From Flavobacteria bacterium GWA2_35_26 (GTDB taxonomy: Bacteria > Bacteroidota > Bacteroidia > Flavobacteriales > Flavobacteriaceae), in NCBI GenBank assembly GCA_001800905.1, contig MGWH01000002.1, forward strand, positions 767,032-831,031: a DNA stretch of 64,000 bases, written 5' to 3'. The position numbers were made by a program, and so were the translations under genes. The notes under the pieces were generated by a model. That model did not search any database and was not told where the DNA came from. It worked only from the letters and a program-made list of their open reading frames with translations. Below, one piece after another: positions 1 through 9,518 of this stretch. How positions within the stretch are numbered: position 1 is the stretch's first letter; each line of letters opens with the position of its first letter.

Positions 1-235
1 CGTCCGATTTTGTTAGGTAAATAATTCCTTCAATCAATCCGAACAAACCGGTTAATGTCCCGCAACTACAAATACTTAAGATAAGCCAAAGTATTCCTGT
101 TCCAGTATATCCTAAATAAAATTTATGGATTCCCAATGGCCCTAATAAAATGGCGAAAATACCACAGGCTATTTTTTTATTACTTTGAAATTGGGGTGTT
201 GGAGTATTCCAAGCTTCTTGTTTTATAGTTTCCAT
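1..235 (-). CDS. TM2 domain membrane protein (partial, N-terminal part)
   Basis: Read on the minus strand from an ATG at 235, this gives 78 residues and runs off the left edge, so only the N-terminal part is visible. A polar start (METIKQEAWNTP) is followed by a basic Asn-Lys-Lys stretch and the TM2 signature: a first hydrophobic segment ending in GPLGIHKFYLGYTGTGI, then a second membrane segment. TM2 proteins are small two-helix membrane proteins of mostly unknown role. The ATG lies 15 nt after the stop of the upstream 2-hydroxyacid dehydrogenase, so the two are probably co-transcribed leftward. The family call is firm; function is unknown. Confidence 0.8.
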   Translation of the reverse strand, partial: METIKQEAWNTPTPQFQSNKKIACGIFAILLGPLGIHKFYLGYTGTGILWLILSICSCGTLTGLFGLIEGIIYLTKSD

Positions 236-249
236 ACAACTCGATTTAA

Positions 250-1194
250 TTATACATAAAGTGCTTTTATTTTGTCGACAATGACTTGCGCCAAACGCTC
301 ATGACTTTCAACTGTCCAGCCTGCTATATGGGGGGACAAAATTACGTTTTTAGCATTCAATAAATACTGAAACGCTTCAGGAGTTGTTGCTTCTTGGAAC
401 AAAGTTTCAAAAGATAATTTTTCATATTCCAAAACATCCAAACCAGCACCTAACACTTTTCCTGATTGTAATGCAGCAACCAAATCAGCTGTGACAATAT
501 TTTTTCCGCGCGACGTATTGATGATCCAAATTGGCTTTGCAAATCCATTAATAAATTCCGCATTGACCATTTTATCCGTTTCAGGAGTCCAAGGCAAGTG
601 CAAACTCAAGACGTCTACTTTTTGTTGAAATTCAGCAAAACTTACTTGTTTGGCATTGGCATCACCTACATTTTCTTGAATGTCATAACACAATACGTTT
701 GCTTCAAAACCACGTAATTTTTTGGCGAAAGCCTTACCCATATTTCCATAACCAATAATCCCGACTGTTTTTCCGTCCAATTCATGTCCGCGATTGCTTT
801 CACGATTCCAATGTCCCGCGCGAATCTCAGCATCGGCTTGGTTTAAGTTGTTAAACAACGACAAAATCATCCCCAAACTATGTTCGGCAACCGCATTCCG
901 ATTCCCTTCTGGAGCGGCAATCAAGGCGATATTTTTCGATTCGGCATAGTCACAATCAATACTTTCCAATCCGGCGCCAACTCGAGCTATGAACTGCAAA
1001 TTAGTCGCTTTATCTAAAAACGTTTTGTCAATTTTGAATCGGCTACGAATAACTATGCCATCATAATCTTGAATTTTAGCTTCAATTTCTTCTTTAGAAG
1101 AGGTGAAATCTTTGTGATTCACAAACCCCGCTTGTTCCAATTGGTCCCAAAGCAAAGGATGATTGCTATCGATATGAAGAATGTGTACCGCCAT
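250..1194 (-). CDS. D-2-hydroxyacid dehydrogenase (phosphoglycerate dehydrogenase-like)
   Basis: This is a 314-residue NAD-dependent 2-hydroxyacid dehydrogenase of the SerA/formate dehydrogenase superfamily. The nucleotide-binding loop GYGNMG is at about 148-153. The catalytic set fits the family: Arg229 in NTSRG, a Glu near 256-258 and His289 in SPHIAGW. The protein is short and has no C-terminal ACT domain, so it resembles compact bacterial PGDH-like enzymes and not long allosteric SerA. The substrate could be 3-phosphoglycerate or another 2-keto acid; no serC or serB is nearby to decide. It is divergent from nhaA and probably leads the TM2 gene. Confidence 0.85.
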   Translation of the reverse strand: MAVHILHIDSNHPLLWDQLEQAGFVNHKDFTSSKEEIEAKIQDYDGIVIRSRFKIDKTFLDKATNLQFIARVGAGLESIDCDYAESKNIALIAAPEGNRNAVAEHSLGMILSLFNNLNQADAEIRAGHWNRESNRGHELDGKTVGIIGYGNMGKAFAKKLRGFEANVLCYDIQENVGDANAKQVSFAEFQQKVDVLSLHLPWTPETDKMVNAEFINGFAKPIWIINTSRGKNIVTADLVAALQSGKVLGAGLDVLEYEKLSFETLFQEATTPEAFQYLLNAKNVILSPHIAGWTVESHERLAQVIVDKIKALYV

Positions 1195-1284
1195 AGAAGG
1201 ATTGTGTTTTACAAACCCAAATTAACAAAAAAATTAGGTGTAAAAAGTGTAAATTGCGAGCATTCTAATTAAAATGTAAAAAGT

Positions 1285-2424
1285 ATGACCGCCAGTCGAT
1301 TGTTTCGAGATTTTTTTGAAAGCGAAAAAGCGGGCGGATTGTTATTGCTTTTGGTAACGCTACTTTCATTGGCTTTAGCCAATTCCCCTATTCAAGCAAG
1401 CTATATCGGATTTTGGGAAACTGAAATTGGGCATCATTCCATCACCCATTGGATCAACGATGGATTAATGACTATTTTCTTCTTGTTGATCGGATTGGAA
1501 TTGGAACGAGAATTGTATGGCGGCGAATTGTCTACTATCAAAAATGCTGCTTTGCCTATTTTTGGAGCCCTCGGCGGAATGCTGATTCCAGCGGGAGTAT
1601 TTTTAGCATTCAATTGGGGTACGCAAACACAAAACGGCGCTGGAATTCCGATGGCAACCGATATTGCTTTTGCTATTGGCATCTTATCACTTCTTGGGAA
1701 TCGAGTGCCAACTTCATTGAAAGTATTCTTAACGGCTTTGGCAGTAATTGACGACTTGGGTGCTATTATCGTCATTGCGATTTTTTATACTGAGACTATT
1801 TCCTTTATGTATTTGGGTGGAGCATTTGCAATTATGGGAATACTGTTTATTCTAAATAGAAAAAATGTTCACCATCTAGTTCCGTATTTAATGGGTGGGG
1901 GTTTGATGTGGTATTGTATGCTTCATTCCGGTGTACACGCTACCATTACTGGTGTGTTGCTGGCCTTTGTCATTCCGTATGGCGATGGAGGGAAAAACAC
2001 TTCATCTTACCGATTACAACACTTTCTACACAAACCTGTTGCCTTTTTTATTCTGCCTTTATTTGCTATCGCGAATACCGGAATTGCAATTAATTCCAAC
2101 TGGCAGGAGGGACTTGCTCACGCTAACTCTATAGGGATTATGGTAGGTTTGATTGTTGGAAAACCAATTGGGATCACTCTTTTTGCTTTTCTCTGTGTAA
2201 AATTAGGCATTGGATCACTTCCAAAAGAGTTGCAATGGAAACAGATTCTCGGTGCTGGAATGCTGGGCGGAATTGGGTTTACCATGTCAATTTTCATTAC
2301 GCTTTTAGCTTTCAAAAACGATGGCGAAGCTGTAATCACCTATTCTAAAATTGCCATTTTAATCGCTTCGTTTGTTTCAGGAACTTTAGGTTTCTTGTGG
2401 CTGAAAGTAAGTCTGAAGAAATAA
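1285..2424 (+). CDS. nhaA: Na+/H+ antiporter NhaA
   Basis: This 379-residue polytopic inner-membrane protein exchanges cytoplasmic Na+ for external protons and supports pH and salt homeostasis. The N-terminus (FFESEKAGGLLLL) and the GLELERE segment at 70-76 are typical. Asp156-Asp157 in AVIDDLGAI match the ion-binding Asp163-Asp164 of the E. coli protein, and Asp126 in ATDIAFA matches Asp133. Length is normal for the family. The gene stands alone, divergent from the dehydrogenase, and ends at a strong bidirectional hairpin shared with proC. The role is not in doubt. Confidence 0.97.
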   Translation: MTASRLFRDFFESEKAGGLLLLLVTLLSLALANSPIQASYIGFWETEIGHHSITHWINDGLMTIFFLLIGLELERELYGGELSTIKNAALPIFGALGGMLIPAGVFLAFNWGTQTQNGAGIPMATDIAFAIGILSLLGNRVPTSLKVFLTALAVIDDLGAIIVIAIFYTETISFMYLGGAFAIMGILFILNRKNVHHLVPYLMGGGLMWYCMLHSGVHATITGVLLAFVIPYGDGGKNTSSYRLQHFLHKPVAFFILPLFAIANTGIAINSNWQEGLAHANSIGIMVGLIVGKPIGITLFAFLCVKLGIGSLPKELQWKQILGAGMLGGIGFTMSIFITLLAFKNDGEAVITYSKIAILIASFVSGTLGFLWLKVSLKK

Positions 2425-2425
2425 A

Positions 2426-2451
2426 AAAGGCCGCTAGTTACAGCGACCTTT
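2426..2451. terminator. Bidirectional terminator between nhaA and proC
   Basis: The arms AAAGG-C-CGCT and AGCG-A-CCTTT pair with a single C/A mismatch around a six-base loop. A-rich sequence lies on the left and T-rich sequence on the right. It sits 2 nt after the nhaA stop and 19 nt from the proC stop, so it can serve both converging genes. Confidence 0.8.
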
Positions 2452-2469
2452 CGTTTTATTTAAAAGAAA

Positions 2470-3246
2470 TTATCCCTTAATCTGTTTCAAAGATGTTTTA
2501 ATTCCTCTAATTAATGACGAACTAAAACCGTGCATTTCCATTTCGTTCAAGCCGGCAATGGTGCATCCTTGAGGTGTAGTTACTCGGTCAATCAATTGTT
2601 CTGGATGGGTTTTTTCTTCTAGTAGCATTTCGGCAGCACCTTTTACCGTTTGAGCCGAAATCGCCAACGCCGTTTGCCAATCGAATCCTATTTCTATTCC
2701 AGCTTGCATCGAAGCTCGAATATAACGCAAGGCAAATGCCGTTCCGCTAGCAGCCAAAACAGTTGCTGCATCCATTAATTTTTCATCAATAATAGGAGCT
2801 GTTCCTAAACCTTCAAACAAACGTACTACGTTTTGAGCCGCTTCTTTATTGCTTTCTTGAAAAGCAATACAGGTTGCCGAAGCGCCAAATTGTGCGGCAA
2901 TATTAGGCATAATGCGCACCGCTTGATGGTTTGCACCTATTTTGTTTTGTAAATTTTCAATGGACAATCCACTCACAGCAGAAGCAATAGTTTTGTTGGT
3001 AATTGCAGGCAATATTTCGGCTAAAACAGTATCCACTTGATACGGTTTGATTGTCAAAATAATAATATCAGCGTTTTGGATATTGTGTTGGTTGTCTTTA
3101 GAAACAGTAACGCCTAATTGTTCTAGATGTAGAATATTCGCCGTGTTTCTTCTTGTTACAGTAACTTGATTGCCTTCTGTAAATTTAGCAATTCCAATGG
3201 CAATAGAGGCTCCTAAGTTGCCTCCGCCAATAATGTGTACGTTCAT
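2470..3246 (-). CDS. proC: Pyrroline-5-carboxylate reductase
   Basis: A 258-residue enzyme for the last step of proline synthesis, reducing 1-pyrroline-5-carboxylate with NAD(P)H. The N-terminal dinucleotide fold starts with IIGGGNLG (residues 5-12). The C-terminal part has the ProC signature: TVKGAAEMLL, then a segment with VTTPQGCTIAGLNEME in which the T-P-G-T/C-type loop lines the active site. Length is slightly below the usual 265-275. It lies downstream of mgtE on the same strand with a 51-bp gap made of GTT-rich simple sequence, so co-transcription is possible but uncertain. Confidence 0.95.
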   Translation of the reverse strand: MNVHIIGGGNLGASIAIGIAKFTEGNQVTVTRRNTANILHLEQLGVTVSKDNQHNIQNADIIILTIKPYQVDTVLAEILPAITNKTIASAVSGLSIENLQNKIGANHQAVRIMPNIAAQFGASATCIAFQESNKEAAQNVVRLFEGLGTAPIIDEKLMDAATVLAASGTAFALRYIRASMQAGIEIGFDWQTALAISAQTVKGAAEMLLEEKTHPEQLIDRVTTPQGCTIAGLNEMEMHGFSSSLIRGIKTSLKQIKG

Positions 3247-3297
3247 GTTGTGTAGTTATAGTAGTTGTTGTTGTGTTGTTGTGTTTGGATTTTTATT

Positions 3298-4650
3298 TTA
3301 AAATCCTAAAATCATTTTGGCAATTGAAAAATAAATTAAAATTCCGCAAATATCATTGCTTGTAGTTATAAAGGGGCCAGTTGCCAAGGCGGGGTCAATC
3401 CCAAATTTATCTAATAATAACGGAATAAATGTCCCGATTAAGGAGGCAATAATTATTACAGAAATTAGTGCTACCGTAACGATAACGCCAATTATAATTT
3501 CTACATCTAAAAGAAAATGACTCCCTACAAATAGGATCGTGGCCAATATCAATCCATTCAACAAACTTAAAGAGACCTCTTTAATCAACCTGTTGAACAA
3601 AGAACCACTCAAGGTATTGTTAGCTAAACCTTGAACAATAATAGCCGAGGATTGTACCCCAACATTTCCAGCCATCGCCGCTATTAGAGGGGTAAAGAAA
3701 AATAATTTTCCGTGCTCAATCATGGCGCCTTCAAATAGCCCCAAGACTTTTACCGAAATAAAACCGCCTAATAAAGCCAAGACCAACCATGGCAAACGTG
3801 CTTTGGTATGTTCTAAAATACTATCATCTGCCTCTACGTCTTGTGAGATACCCGCAGCTAATTGGTAATCTTCATCGGCTTCATCTTTAATTACATCTAC
3901 GATATCATCAATAGTAATGCGACCCACCAATCGACCCAATTCGTCAACTACCGGAATCGCTTCTAAATCGTATTTTTGCATGATACGCGCCACCTCAACA
4001 TCTTCGGTATCGATATTAACATAATTTAATTTTCGAATGTAGACATCATTGATAGGCGTTCTGGAAGAAGTAGTCAACAAATCTTTAAGCGACAAACGTC
4101 CCTTTAAGCGGTCTTCATCATCCACTACATAAATCGAGTGCACTCTTGAAATATTTTCAGCTTGAATGCGCATTTCTTTGATACAAGTCAGCACATTCCA
4201 GTTTTCGTTCACTTTTACCAACTCTTTGTGCATGATTCCTCCTGCAGTATCTTCTGCATAACGAAGCAAATCCACAATGTCTTTGGCGTGTTCAACGTCT
4301 TGTAATTCCGATATTACCTCCGCCTTAAGGTCTTGCGATAACTCGGCAATAATATCTGCAGCATCGTTCGTTTCTAATTCGTCAAGCTCTTCTGCAATTT
4401 CTTTTGGGGAAAGTCGTTTTAAGATATTTTCACGTAAATCGTCCTCTAATTCTAACAGAATTTCAGCCGTTTTATCACTGTCTAATACTTTAAAAATATA
4501 AGTTGCCTCATCAAAATCAAGTTCGTCTAAAACTTCGGCAATATCAGCATGGTGCATGTCATTCAACAAAACTTCCAACTGCTGGTCGTTTTTAGTTTGA
4601 ATGAGTAGCTCTAATTCTTGAACTAGTTCTTTGCTGATTTTAAATTCCAT
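3298..4650 (-). CDS. mgtE: Magnesium transporter MgtE
   Basis: This 450-residue protein has the three-part MgtE plan: an acidic helical N domain (about 1-130, with repeated [24 protein letters not shown] units), two CBS domains (about 135-255, including [20 protein letters not shown]) and five membrane helices (about 285-450). The family forms a dimeric Mg2+ channel gated by Mg2+ binding to the cytosolic domains. The pore region near [14 protein letters not shown] is intact. The ORF overlaps the 3' end of rsmA by 11 bp, so the two are translationally coupled in a leftward operon. Confidence 0.95.
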   Translation of the reverse strand: MEFKISKELVQELELLIQTKNDQQLEVLLNDMHHADIAEVLDELDFDEATYIFKVLDSDKTAEILLELEDDLRENILKRLSPKEIAEELDELETNDAADIIAELSQDLKAEVISELQDVEHAKDIVDLLRYAEDTAGGIMHKELVKVNENWNVLTCIKEMRIQAENISRVHSIYVVDDEDRLKGRLSLKDLLTTSSRTPINDVYIRKLNYVNIDTEDVEVARIMQKYDLEAIPVVDELGRLVGRITIDDIVDVIKDEADEDYQLAAGISQDVEADDSILEHTKARLPWLVLALLGGFISVKVLGLFEGAMIEHGKLFFFTPLIAAMAGNVGVQSSAIIVQGLANNTLSGSLFNRLIKEVSLSLLNGLILATILFVGSHFLLDVEIIIGVIVTVALISVIIIASLIGTFIPLLLDKFGIDPALATGPFITTSNDICGILIYFSIAKMILGF

Positions 4651-5419
4651 CGGCTTCGATTTTTTGAGTGAGTGCTATAAAGTCCTCAACGCTAAGTTGT
4701 TCTGGACGAAGATCTAATACCTTGTCTTCTCTTAAATTATCCGACAAATTTAAGGTTTTTAAACTGTTACGCAAGGTTTTTCTACGTTGTTGAAATGCTG
4801 TTTTTACTACCGTGAAAAATAATTTTTCGCCACAAGGCAAACTAAAGTCTTCTTTTCGTCGCAAACGCATCACCCCTGATTTTACTTTCGGCGGTGGATC
4901 AAAAACATGCTCATCTACTGTAAACAAGTATTCGGCATGATAAAAAGCTTGCGCTAAAACGGATAAAATACCATAGGCTTTACTTCCTTTTTTTTCACAA
5001 ATACGCTGTGCTACTTCTTTCTGAAACATTCCCGAAAATTCCGGAATTTGATGACGAAATTCCAAAGTTCTAAACACGATTTGTGTCGAAATATTGTAGG
5101 GAAAATTGCCAATAATAGCAAATTGCTTGCCTTCAAAAACTTCTTTTATATCATAGCGTAGAAAGTCCTTCGAAATGATTTTATCTTTCAACTTGGGATA
5201 ATTGGCATCCAAATACGCCACCGACTCCGTGTCAATCTCAATCACATAGGTAGTGGTGGGTTTGTCCAATAAATATTTGGTCAAAACTCCCATACCCGGA
5301 CCAATTTCTAACACATCATTATAACCTTCTAAACTTAAGGTGTCGGCTATTGCTTTAGCAATGCTTTCATCTTTTAGGAAATGTTGTCCGAGGTGTTTTT
5401 TAGCTTTTACTTTTTCCAT
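4640..5419 (-). CDS. rsmA: 16S rRNA (adenine1518/1519-N6)-dimethyltransferase
   Basis: RsmA (KsgA) dimethylates two adjacent adenines in the 3' hairpin of 16S rRNA during small-subunit maturation. Family markers are KKHLGQHFL near the start, the SAM loop [10 protein letters not shown] and the catalytic GNFPYNIST, a variant of NLPYNIS. I chose the ATG at 5419 (259 residues, [12 protein letters not shown]). An in-frame GTG at 5437 would extend the protein, but that extension is encoded by a piece of an interspersed repeat (5421-5450). The 3' end overlaps mgtE by 11 bp. Confidence 0.95.
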   Translation of the reverse strand: MEKVKAKKHLGQHFLKDESIAKAIADTLSLEGYNDVLEIGPGMGVLTKYLLDKPTTTYVIEIDTESVAYLDANYPKLKDKIISKDFLRYDIKEVFEGKQFAIIGNFPYNISTQIVFRTLEFRHQIPEFSGMFQKEVAQRICEKKGSKAYGILSVLAQAFYHAEYLFTVDEHVFDPPPKVKSGVMRLRRKEDFSLPCGEKLFFTVVKTAFQQRRKTLRNSLKTLNLSDNLREDKVLDLRPEQLSVEDFIALTQKIEADGI

Positions 5420-5420
5420 T

Positions 5421-5450
5421 ATGTGATTGCGAGGCACGAAGTAATCTCGC
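5421..5450 (+). repeat. Short interspersed repeat fragment next to the rsmA start
   Basis: The stretch GATTGCGAGGCACGAAGTAA, followed by TCTCGC, closely resembles the widespread intergenic element usually written TCATTGCGAGGAACGAAGCAATC, known from many bacterial genomes. Its ends GCGAG and CTCGC form a short inverted repeat (GCGAG at 5429-5433, CTCGC at 5446-5450). It occupies most of the 37-bp gap between rsmA and the DUF4286 gene. The match is from memory, not from a search. Confidence 0.6.
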
Positions 5451-5456
5451 TTTTTT

Positions 5457-5771
5457 TTATTTGTGTTCAGAAATCAATTCCAATTCTGTTCTAAAAGCCA
5501 GCATTTTTTCGCCAAATAATTGGTAACTTTCTTGACGGAATCGCGGTGCATCTTCAGCATAATACTTGTCCAAAGTCGCTTTACTATCCGTTGTAAATTG
5601 AATCGAATAGGTCGTTCCTCCCATTTCTTCTTCTATCAAAACCTTTACAATTTTAGCCGAAGAAAATTTTCCCGTAGCCAAAATAGCTGGAATTCGGGTT
5701 TGTTGCATCCATTGTAACCATTGGTCTTGAACGCTTTCGTGTATATTTACTGTTACGTTGTAAAGTATCAT
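5457..5771 (-). CDS. DUF4286 family protein
   Basis: A 104-residue soluble protein starting [19 protein letters not shown], the pattern of the Bacteroidetes DUF4286 family. These are small single-domain proteins with a ferredoxin-like or dimeric alpha-beta barrel look (compare [20 protein letters not shown]). There are no catalytic motifs, no signal peptide and no membrane segment. It lies between serS and rsmA on the same strand, 37 nt upstream of rsmA, which suggests co-expression with translation and ribosome-maturation genes. Its function is unknown. Confidence 0.8.
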   Translation of the reverse strand: MILYNVTVNIHESVQDQWLQWMQQTRIPAILATGKFSSAKIVKVLIEEEMGGTTYSIQFTTDSKATLDKYYAEDAPRFRQESYQLFGEKMLAFRTELELISEHK

Positions 5772-5798
5772 ATTTGTTTTTGCGTATGTTATTGATGT

Positions 5799-5829
5799 AT
5801 TTATTAGGTCATTTTTTAACCTAATAAAT
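5799..5829. other. 11-bp perfect hairpin between serS and the DUF4286 gene
   Basis: ATTTATTAGGT (5799-5809) pairs perfectly with ACCTAATAAAT (5819-5829) across a nine-base loop. On the minus strand, the direction of both flanking genes, no T-tract follows, so it is not a standard terminator. It may be an attenuator, a processing site or chance AT-rich pairing. Confidence 0.4.
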
Positions 5830-5935
5830 TGGGTTTTGACTTGCTTTTGTTGGATTTTATATTTCCAATTGATTCATTACAACACAAATGGGATTGGTTA
5901 CGTAAAGTAAAAATCGCTAGATGTGTATAGAGTAA

Positions 5936-7207
5936 TTAGTTTATAATATCAAACCCGCAATACGGACGCAATACTTCTGGAATTACGATCCCTTCTGGTG
6001 TTTGGTAATTTTCTATAATGCCCGCCAAAACTCTTGGCAAAGCCAATGAACTTCCGTTTAAGGTATGTGCCAATTGGTTTTTTCCGTCCTTGTCTTTGAA
6101 ACGCAATTTCAAACGGTTCGCTTGGAATGTTTCAAAATTAGACACCGAAGAAATTTCCAACCAGCGATCTTGAGCTGTAGAAAATACTTCAAAATCATAG
6201 GTCAATGCCGAAGTGAACCCCATATCACCACCACACAAACGTAAAATTCTATACGGTAATTTGAGTTCTTGTAAAATGTTTTTTACATGTTCTACCATAC
6301 CGTCCAAAGCCTCGTAAGATTTGTCTGGATGCTCCACTCGAACAATTTCTACTTTGTCAAATTGGTGCAAACGATTCAATCCGCGTACGTGCGCTCCATA
6401 CGAACCTGCCTCACGACGGAAACATGGGGTATACGCTGTACATAAAACAGGCAATTCACTTTCGTTCAAAATCACATCGCGGAACAAATTGGTCACTGGA
6501 ACTTCTGCCGTTGGAATCAAATACAAATCGTCAATTGTTGAATGGTACATTTGTCCTTCTTTGTCTGGCAATTGTCCGGTTCCGTAGCCTGATGCTTCGT
6601 TTACTAAGTGTGGCACTTGCATTTCTTTGTAACCCGCTGCGGTATTTTTATCTAAAAAATAATTAATTAAAGCACGTTGCAAACGCGCTCCTTTTCCTTT
6701 GTAAACCGGGAAACCCGCTCCTGTAATTTTCACCCCCAACTCAAAGTCGATGATGTCGTATTTTTTTACCAATTCCCAATGTGGTTGCGCTCCTTCGTGC
6801 AAAACAGGAATAGCACCTTCTTCAAAAACGTTTAGGTTTTCTTCGGGTGTTTTTCCTTCCGGAACTATGTCGGCTGGTAAATTAGGTAGTGTGTATAATT
6901 TTTGCGTTAATTCTTCGGCTAAAGCTTCTGCTTTTTCTCCCAAATCTTTGCTTTTTTCTTTTAGAGCAACGGTCTTTTCTTTTAAAATGCCAGCTTTTGC
7001 TTTTTCGCCACTTTTCATCAATTCGCCAATGTCTTTGGACAATTTATTAGATTCGGATAAAGTGTTGTCTAATTCCACTTGCGTAGCGCGACGTTGCTCG
7101 TCTAATTGAACTACTTCGTCCACAATTTCTTTGGCATCGATGTTTCTTTTTGCCAAAGCTTTGATTACTTTTTCCTGATTCTCTCTAATAAATGCAATTT
7201 GTAACAT
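5936..7207 (-). CDS. serS: Seryl-tRNA synthetase
   Basis: This 423-residue class II aminoacyl-tRNA synthetase charges tRNA-Ser. I take the ATG at 7207 (MLQIAFIRENQEKVIKAL), the canonical SerRS start; a longer in-frame ORF begins at 7252 but adds atypical residues. The N-terminal coiled-coil tRNA-binding arm (about 25-100, rich in Lys and Glu) is followed by the catalytic core with motif 2 TPCFRREAGSYG and motif 3 ending NGSSLALPRVLAGIIENYQ. It heads the leftward group with DUF4286, rsmA and mgtE and is divergent from metG. Confidence 0.97.
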   Translation of the reverse strand: MLQIAFIRENQEKVIKALAKRNIDAKEIVDEVVQLDEQRRATQVELDNTLSESNKLSKDIGELMKSGEKAKAGILKEKTVALKEKSKDLGEKAEALAEELTQKLYTLPNLPADIVPEGKTPEENLNVFEEGAIPVLHEGAQPHWELVKKYDIIDFELGVKITGAGFPVYKGKGARLQRALINYFLDKNTAAGYKEMQVPHLVNEASGYGTGQLPDKEGQMYHSTIDDLYLIPTAEVPVTNLFRDVILNESELPVLCTAYTPCFRREAGSYGAHVRGLNRLHQFDKVEIVRVEHPDKSYEALDGMVEHVKNILQELKLPYRILRLCGGDMGFTSALTYDFEVFSTAQDRWLEISSVSNFETFQANRLKLRFKDKDGKNQLAHTLNGSSLALPRVLAGIIENYQTPEGIVIPEVLRPYCGFDIIN

Positions 7208-7253
7208 AGCTTGATTTTTATAACTCTCTGTAATTTTTTGCGCCTTGCGCACG

Positions 7254-7288
7254 CAAATTTAAGGAAATGTTTGCTAAGAACGAGACAA
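7254..7288 (-). promoter_or_regulatory. Possible serS promoter
   Basis: On the minus strand, TAAATTTG (7254-7261) fits the Bacteroidetes -7 consensus TAnnTTTG. A TTG lies at 7286-7288 with a 24-bp spacer, slightly longer than usual. The -7 box is about 47 nt from the chosen serS start. Confidence 0.4.
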
Positions 7289-7350
7289 AGTTGGTAGTTT
7301 TCCAAAGCTTCGTCTGTGTCTTTCGCACTTTTATAGGCTAGAAACCGTAG

Positions 7351-7380
7351 TTGTACCTATGATAAAAAAAGTTATTTTTG
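7351..7380 (+). promoter_or_regulatory. metG promoter, Bacteroidetes type
   Basis: The -33 element TTG is at 7351-7353 and the -7 element TATTTTTG at 7373-7380, with a 19-bp spacer. Both match the TTG / TAnnTTTG pattern of the Bacteroidetes primary sigma factor. The leader to the metG ATG at 7422 would be about 35 nt. Confidence 0.75.
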
Positions 7381-7421
7381 CAGTCATTCTGAATTGATTT
7401 CAGGAGTATTAAACTGTTATT

Positions 7422-9512
7422 ATGTTAGAAAATCCAACCCGAGGCAACGCCGAACTGAGCGGAGCTAAAAGATATACCATTACGGCGGCCTTGCCCTACA
7501 CGAACGGACCTATTCACATTGGCCATTTAGCGGGAGTTTACGTGCCTTCGGACATTTATTCTCGTTATTTACGACTGCAAGGAAGAGACGTTTTGTTTGT
7601 TTGCGGAAGCGACGAACACGGTGTTGCTATTTCGATGAAAGCCAAAAAAGAAGGTATTACCCCTCAAGAAGTAATCGATAAATACGATGGTATTATCCGC
7701 AAATCGTTTGTAGATTTTGGAATTTCTTTTGATAACTATTCTAGAACTTCGGCTCAAATTCATCACGAAACAGCTTCGGAATTTTTTAAAACGTTGTATG
7801 ACAAAGGCGATTTTATTGAAGAAGTCACCGAGCAATTGTATGATGCCAAAGCAGATCAATTTTTGGCAGACCGATTTGTAACAGGAACTTGTCCAAAATG
7901 CAGCAACGAAGAAGCCTACGGCGATCAATGCGAAAAATGTGGCTCTACCTTAAACGCTACCGATTTGATCAATCCAAAATCGACCATTACTGGAGAAACT
8001 CCGGTTTTGAAATCGACCAAACACTGGTTTTTACCTTTGGATCGTTACGAAGCCTTTTTGAAAGAATGGATTTTAGTTGGACATAAAAACGACTGGAAAC
8101 CGAACGTATATGGCCAAGTAAAATCGTGGATTGATGGGGGTTTAGAACCTCGTGCCGTAACCCGTGATTTGGATTGGGGAATTGACGTGCCGGTTGCAGG
8201 AGCTGAAGGAAAAAAATTATACGTTTGGTTTGATGCGCCTATTGGCTACATTTCTTCTTCGAAAGAATGGGCAGCCCGTGAAGGAAAAAATTGGGAACCC
8301 TATTGGAAAGACCAAGATACCAAATTAGTTCACTTTATTGGGAAAGATAATATTGTGTTTCACTGCATCATTTTTCCAGCGATGTTGAAGGCTGAAGGAA
8401 GTTATATTCTACCGGATAATGTGCCTGCAAATGAATTCTTGAACTTGGAAGGTAACAAATTATCGACCTCTAAAAACTGGGCGGTTTGGTTGCACGAATA
8501 TTTGGAAGAATTTCCAAATCAGCAAGATGTATTGCGTTATGCTTTGACATCGAATGCACCTGAAACTAAAGACAATGACTTTACTTGGAAAGATTTCCAA
8601 GCTAGAAATAACAACGAACTCGTAGCGATTTTTGGGAATTTTATCAATCGTGTCGTGGTCTTGACGAATAAATATTATAATGGCATCGTGCCACAACCGA
8701 ATCAACTTTCGGAAGTAGACGAACAAACTTTGGCCGAATTAAAAGCCTATCCAGCGGTGATTTCGAGTTCTATTGAACGGTACCGTTTTAGAGAAGCTTT
8801 GGGCGAAATGATGAACGCGGCTCGTTTAGGAAATAAATATTTGGCAGACGAAGAGCCTTGGAAAGTGATTAAAGACAATCCGGAGCGCGTACAAACTCAA
8901 ATGTATGTGGCCTTGCAAATTGCTGCAGCTTTAAGTACGCTTTGCGAACCCTTCTTGCCTTTTACGGCTAAAAAATTAAGTCGCATTTTAAAAATCGATC
9001 AGCCATTAAACTGGAATGCAATTGCAGAACATAGCGATTTACTAGTTGCAGGTCACCAAATTGGCGAAGCAGAATTGCTTTTTGCTAAAATAGAAGACGA
9101 AGAAATCCAAAAACAAATCAACAAATTGGAAGCAACAAAAACAGCCAACCTGGCAGAGAACAAAAAAGCCGAACCGCAAAAAGAAGCGATTCAATTTGAG
9201 GATTTTGCCAAAATGGATTTGCGTGTGGGAACCATTTTAGAAGCCGAAAAAATGCCAAAAGCCAACAAACTTTTAATCTTAAAAGTAGACACTGGAATTG
9301 ACGTTCGCACCATTGTTTCTGGAATTGCCGAAAGTTTTGCGCCAGAGGATATCATTGGTAAAAAAGTGACTGTTTTAGTGAATTTGGCACCAAGAAACCT
9401 TCGCGGCGTAGAAAGCCAAGGTATGATTTTGATGACTACTAATGCCGAAGGAAAATTAGTATTTGTCAATCCAGATGCTGAAGGTGTTGGGAATGGAGAA
9501 ACAATAAATTAA
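7422..9512 (+). CDS. metG: Methionyl-tRNA synthetase with C-terminal tRNA-binding domain
   Basis: This 696-residue class I synthetase charges tRNA-Met. The HIGH motif is HIGH at residues 32-35 and the KMSKS loop is the variant KLSTS in [15 protein letters not shown] zinc knuckle with paired CPKC and CEKC sits at about 150-180. The last 110 residues (from [18 protein letters not shown]) form an EMAP/Trbp111-type OB-fold domain that binds tRNA and dimerises, as in E. coli MetG. A Lys/Glu-rich linker precedes it. The gene is divergent from serS and followed after 6 nt by the HAD hydrolase gene. Confidence 0.97.
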   Translation: MLENPTRGNAELSGAKRYTITAALPYTNGPIHIGHLAGVYVPSDIYSRYLRLQGRDVLFVCGSDEHGVAISMKAKKEGITPQEVIDKYDGIIRKSFVDFGISFDNYSRTSAQIHHETASEFFKTLYDKGDFIEEVTEQLYDAKADQFLADRFVTGTCPKCSNEEAYGDQCEKCGSTLNATDLINPKSTITGETPVLKSTKHWFLPLDRYEAFLKEWILVGHKNDWKPNVYGQVKSWIDGGLEPRAVTRDLDWGIDVPVAGAEGKKLYVWFDAPIGYISSSKEWAAREGKNWEPYWKDQDTKLVHFIGKDNIVFHCIIFPAMLKAEGSYILPDNVPANEFLNLEGNKLSTSKNWAVWLHEYLEEFPNQQDVLRYALTSNAPETKDNDFTWKDFQARNNNELVAIFGNFINRVVVLTNKYYNGIVPQPNQLSEVDEQTLAELKAYPAVISSSIERYRFREALGEMMNAARLGNKYLADEEPWKVIKDNPERVQTQMYVALQIAAALSTLCEPFLPFTAKKLSRILKIDQPLNWNAIAEHSDLLVAGHQIGEAELLFAKIEDEEIQKQINKLEATKTANLAENKKAEPQKEAIQFEDFAKMDLRVGTILEAEKMPKANKLLILKVDTGIDVRTIVSGIAESFAPEDIIGKKVTVLVNLAPRNLRGVESQGMILMTTNAEGKLVFVNPDAEGVGNGETIN

Positions 9513-9518
9513 ACAGTT

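Noticed and set aside
3250..3290. GTT-rich tract between proC and mgtE as a regulatory repeat
   Set aside because: Short imperfect simple sequence with no dyad symmetry or promoter match.
6750..7109. 119-residue plus-strand ORF inside serS
   Set aside because: Antisense to the SerRS coiled-coil arm, Ser/Phe-rich low-complexity content, no homology.
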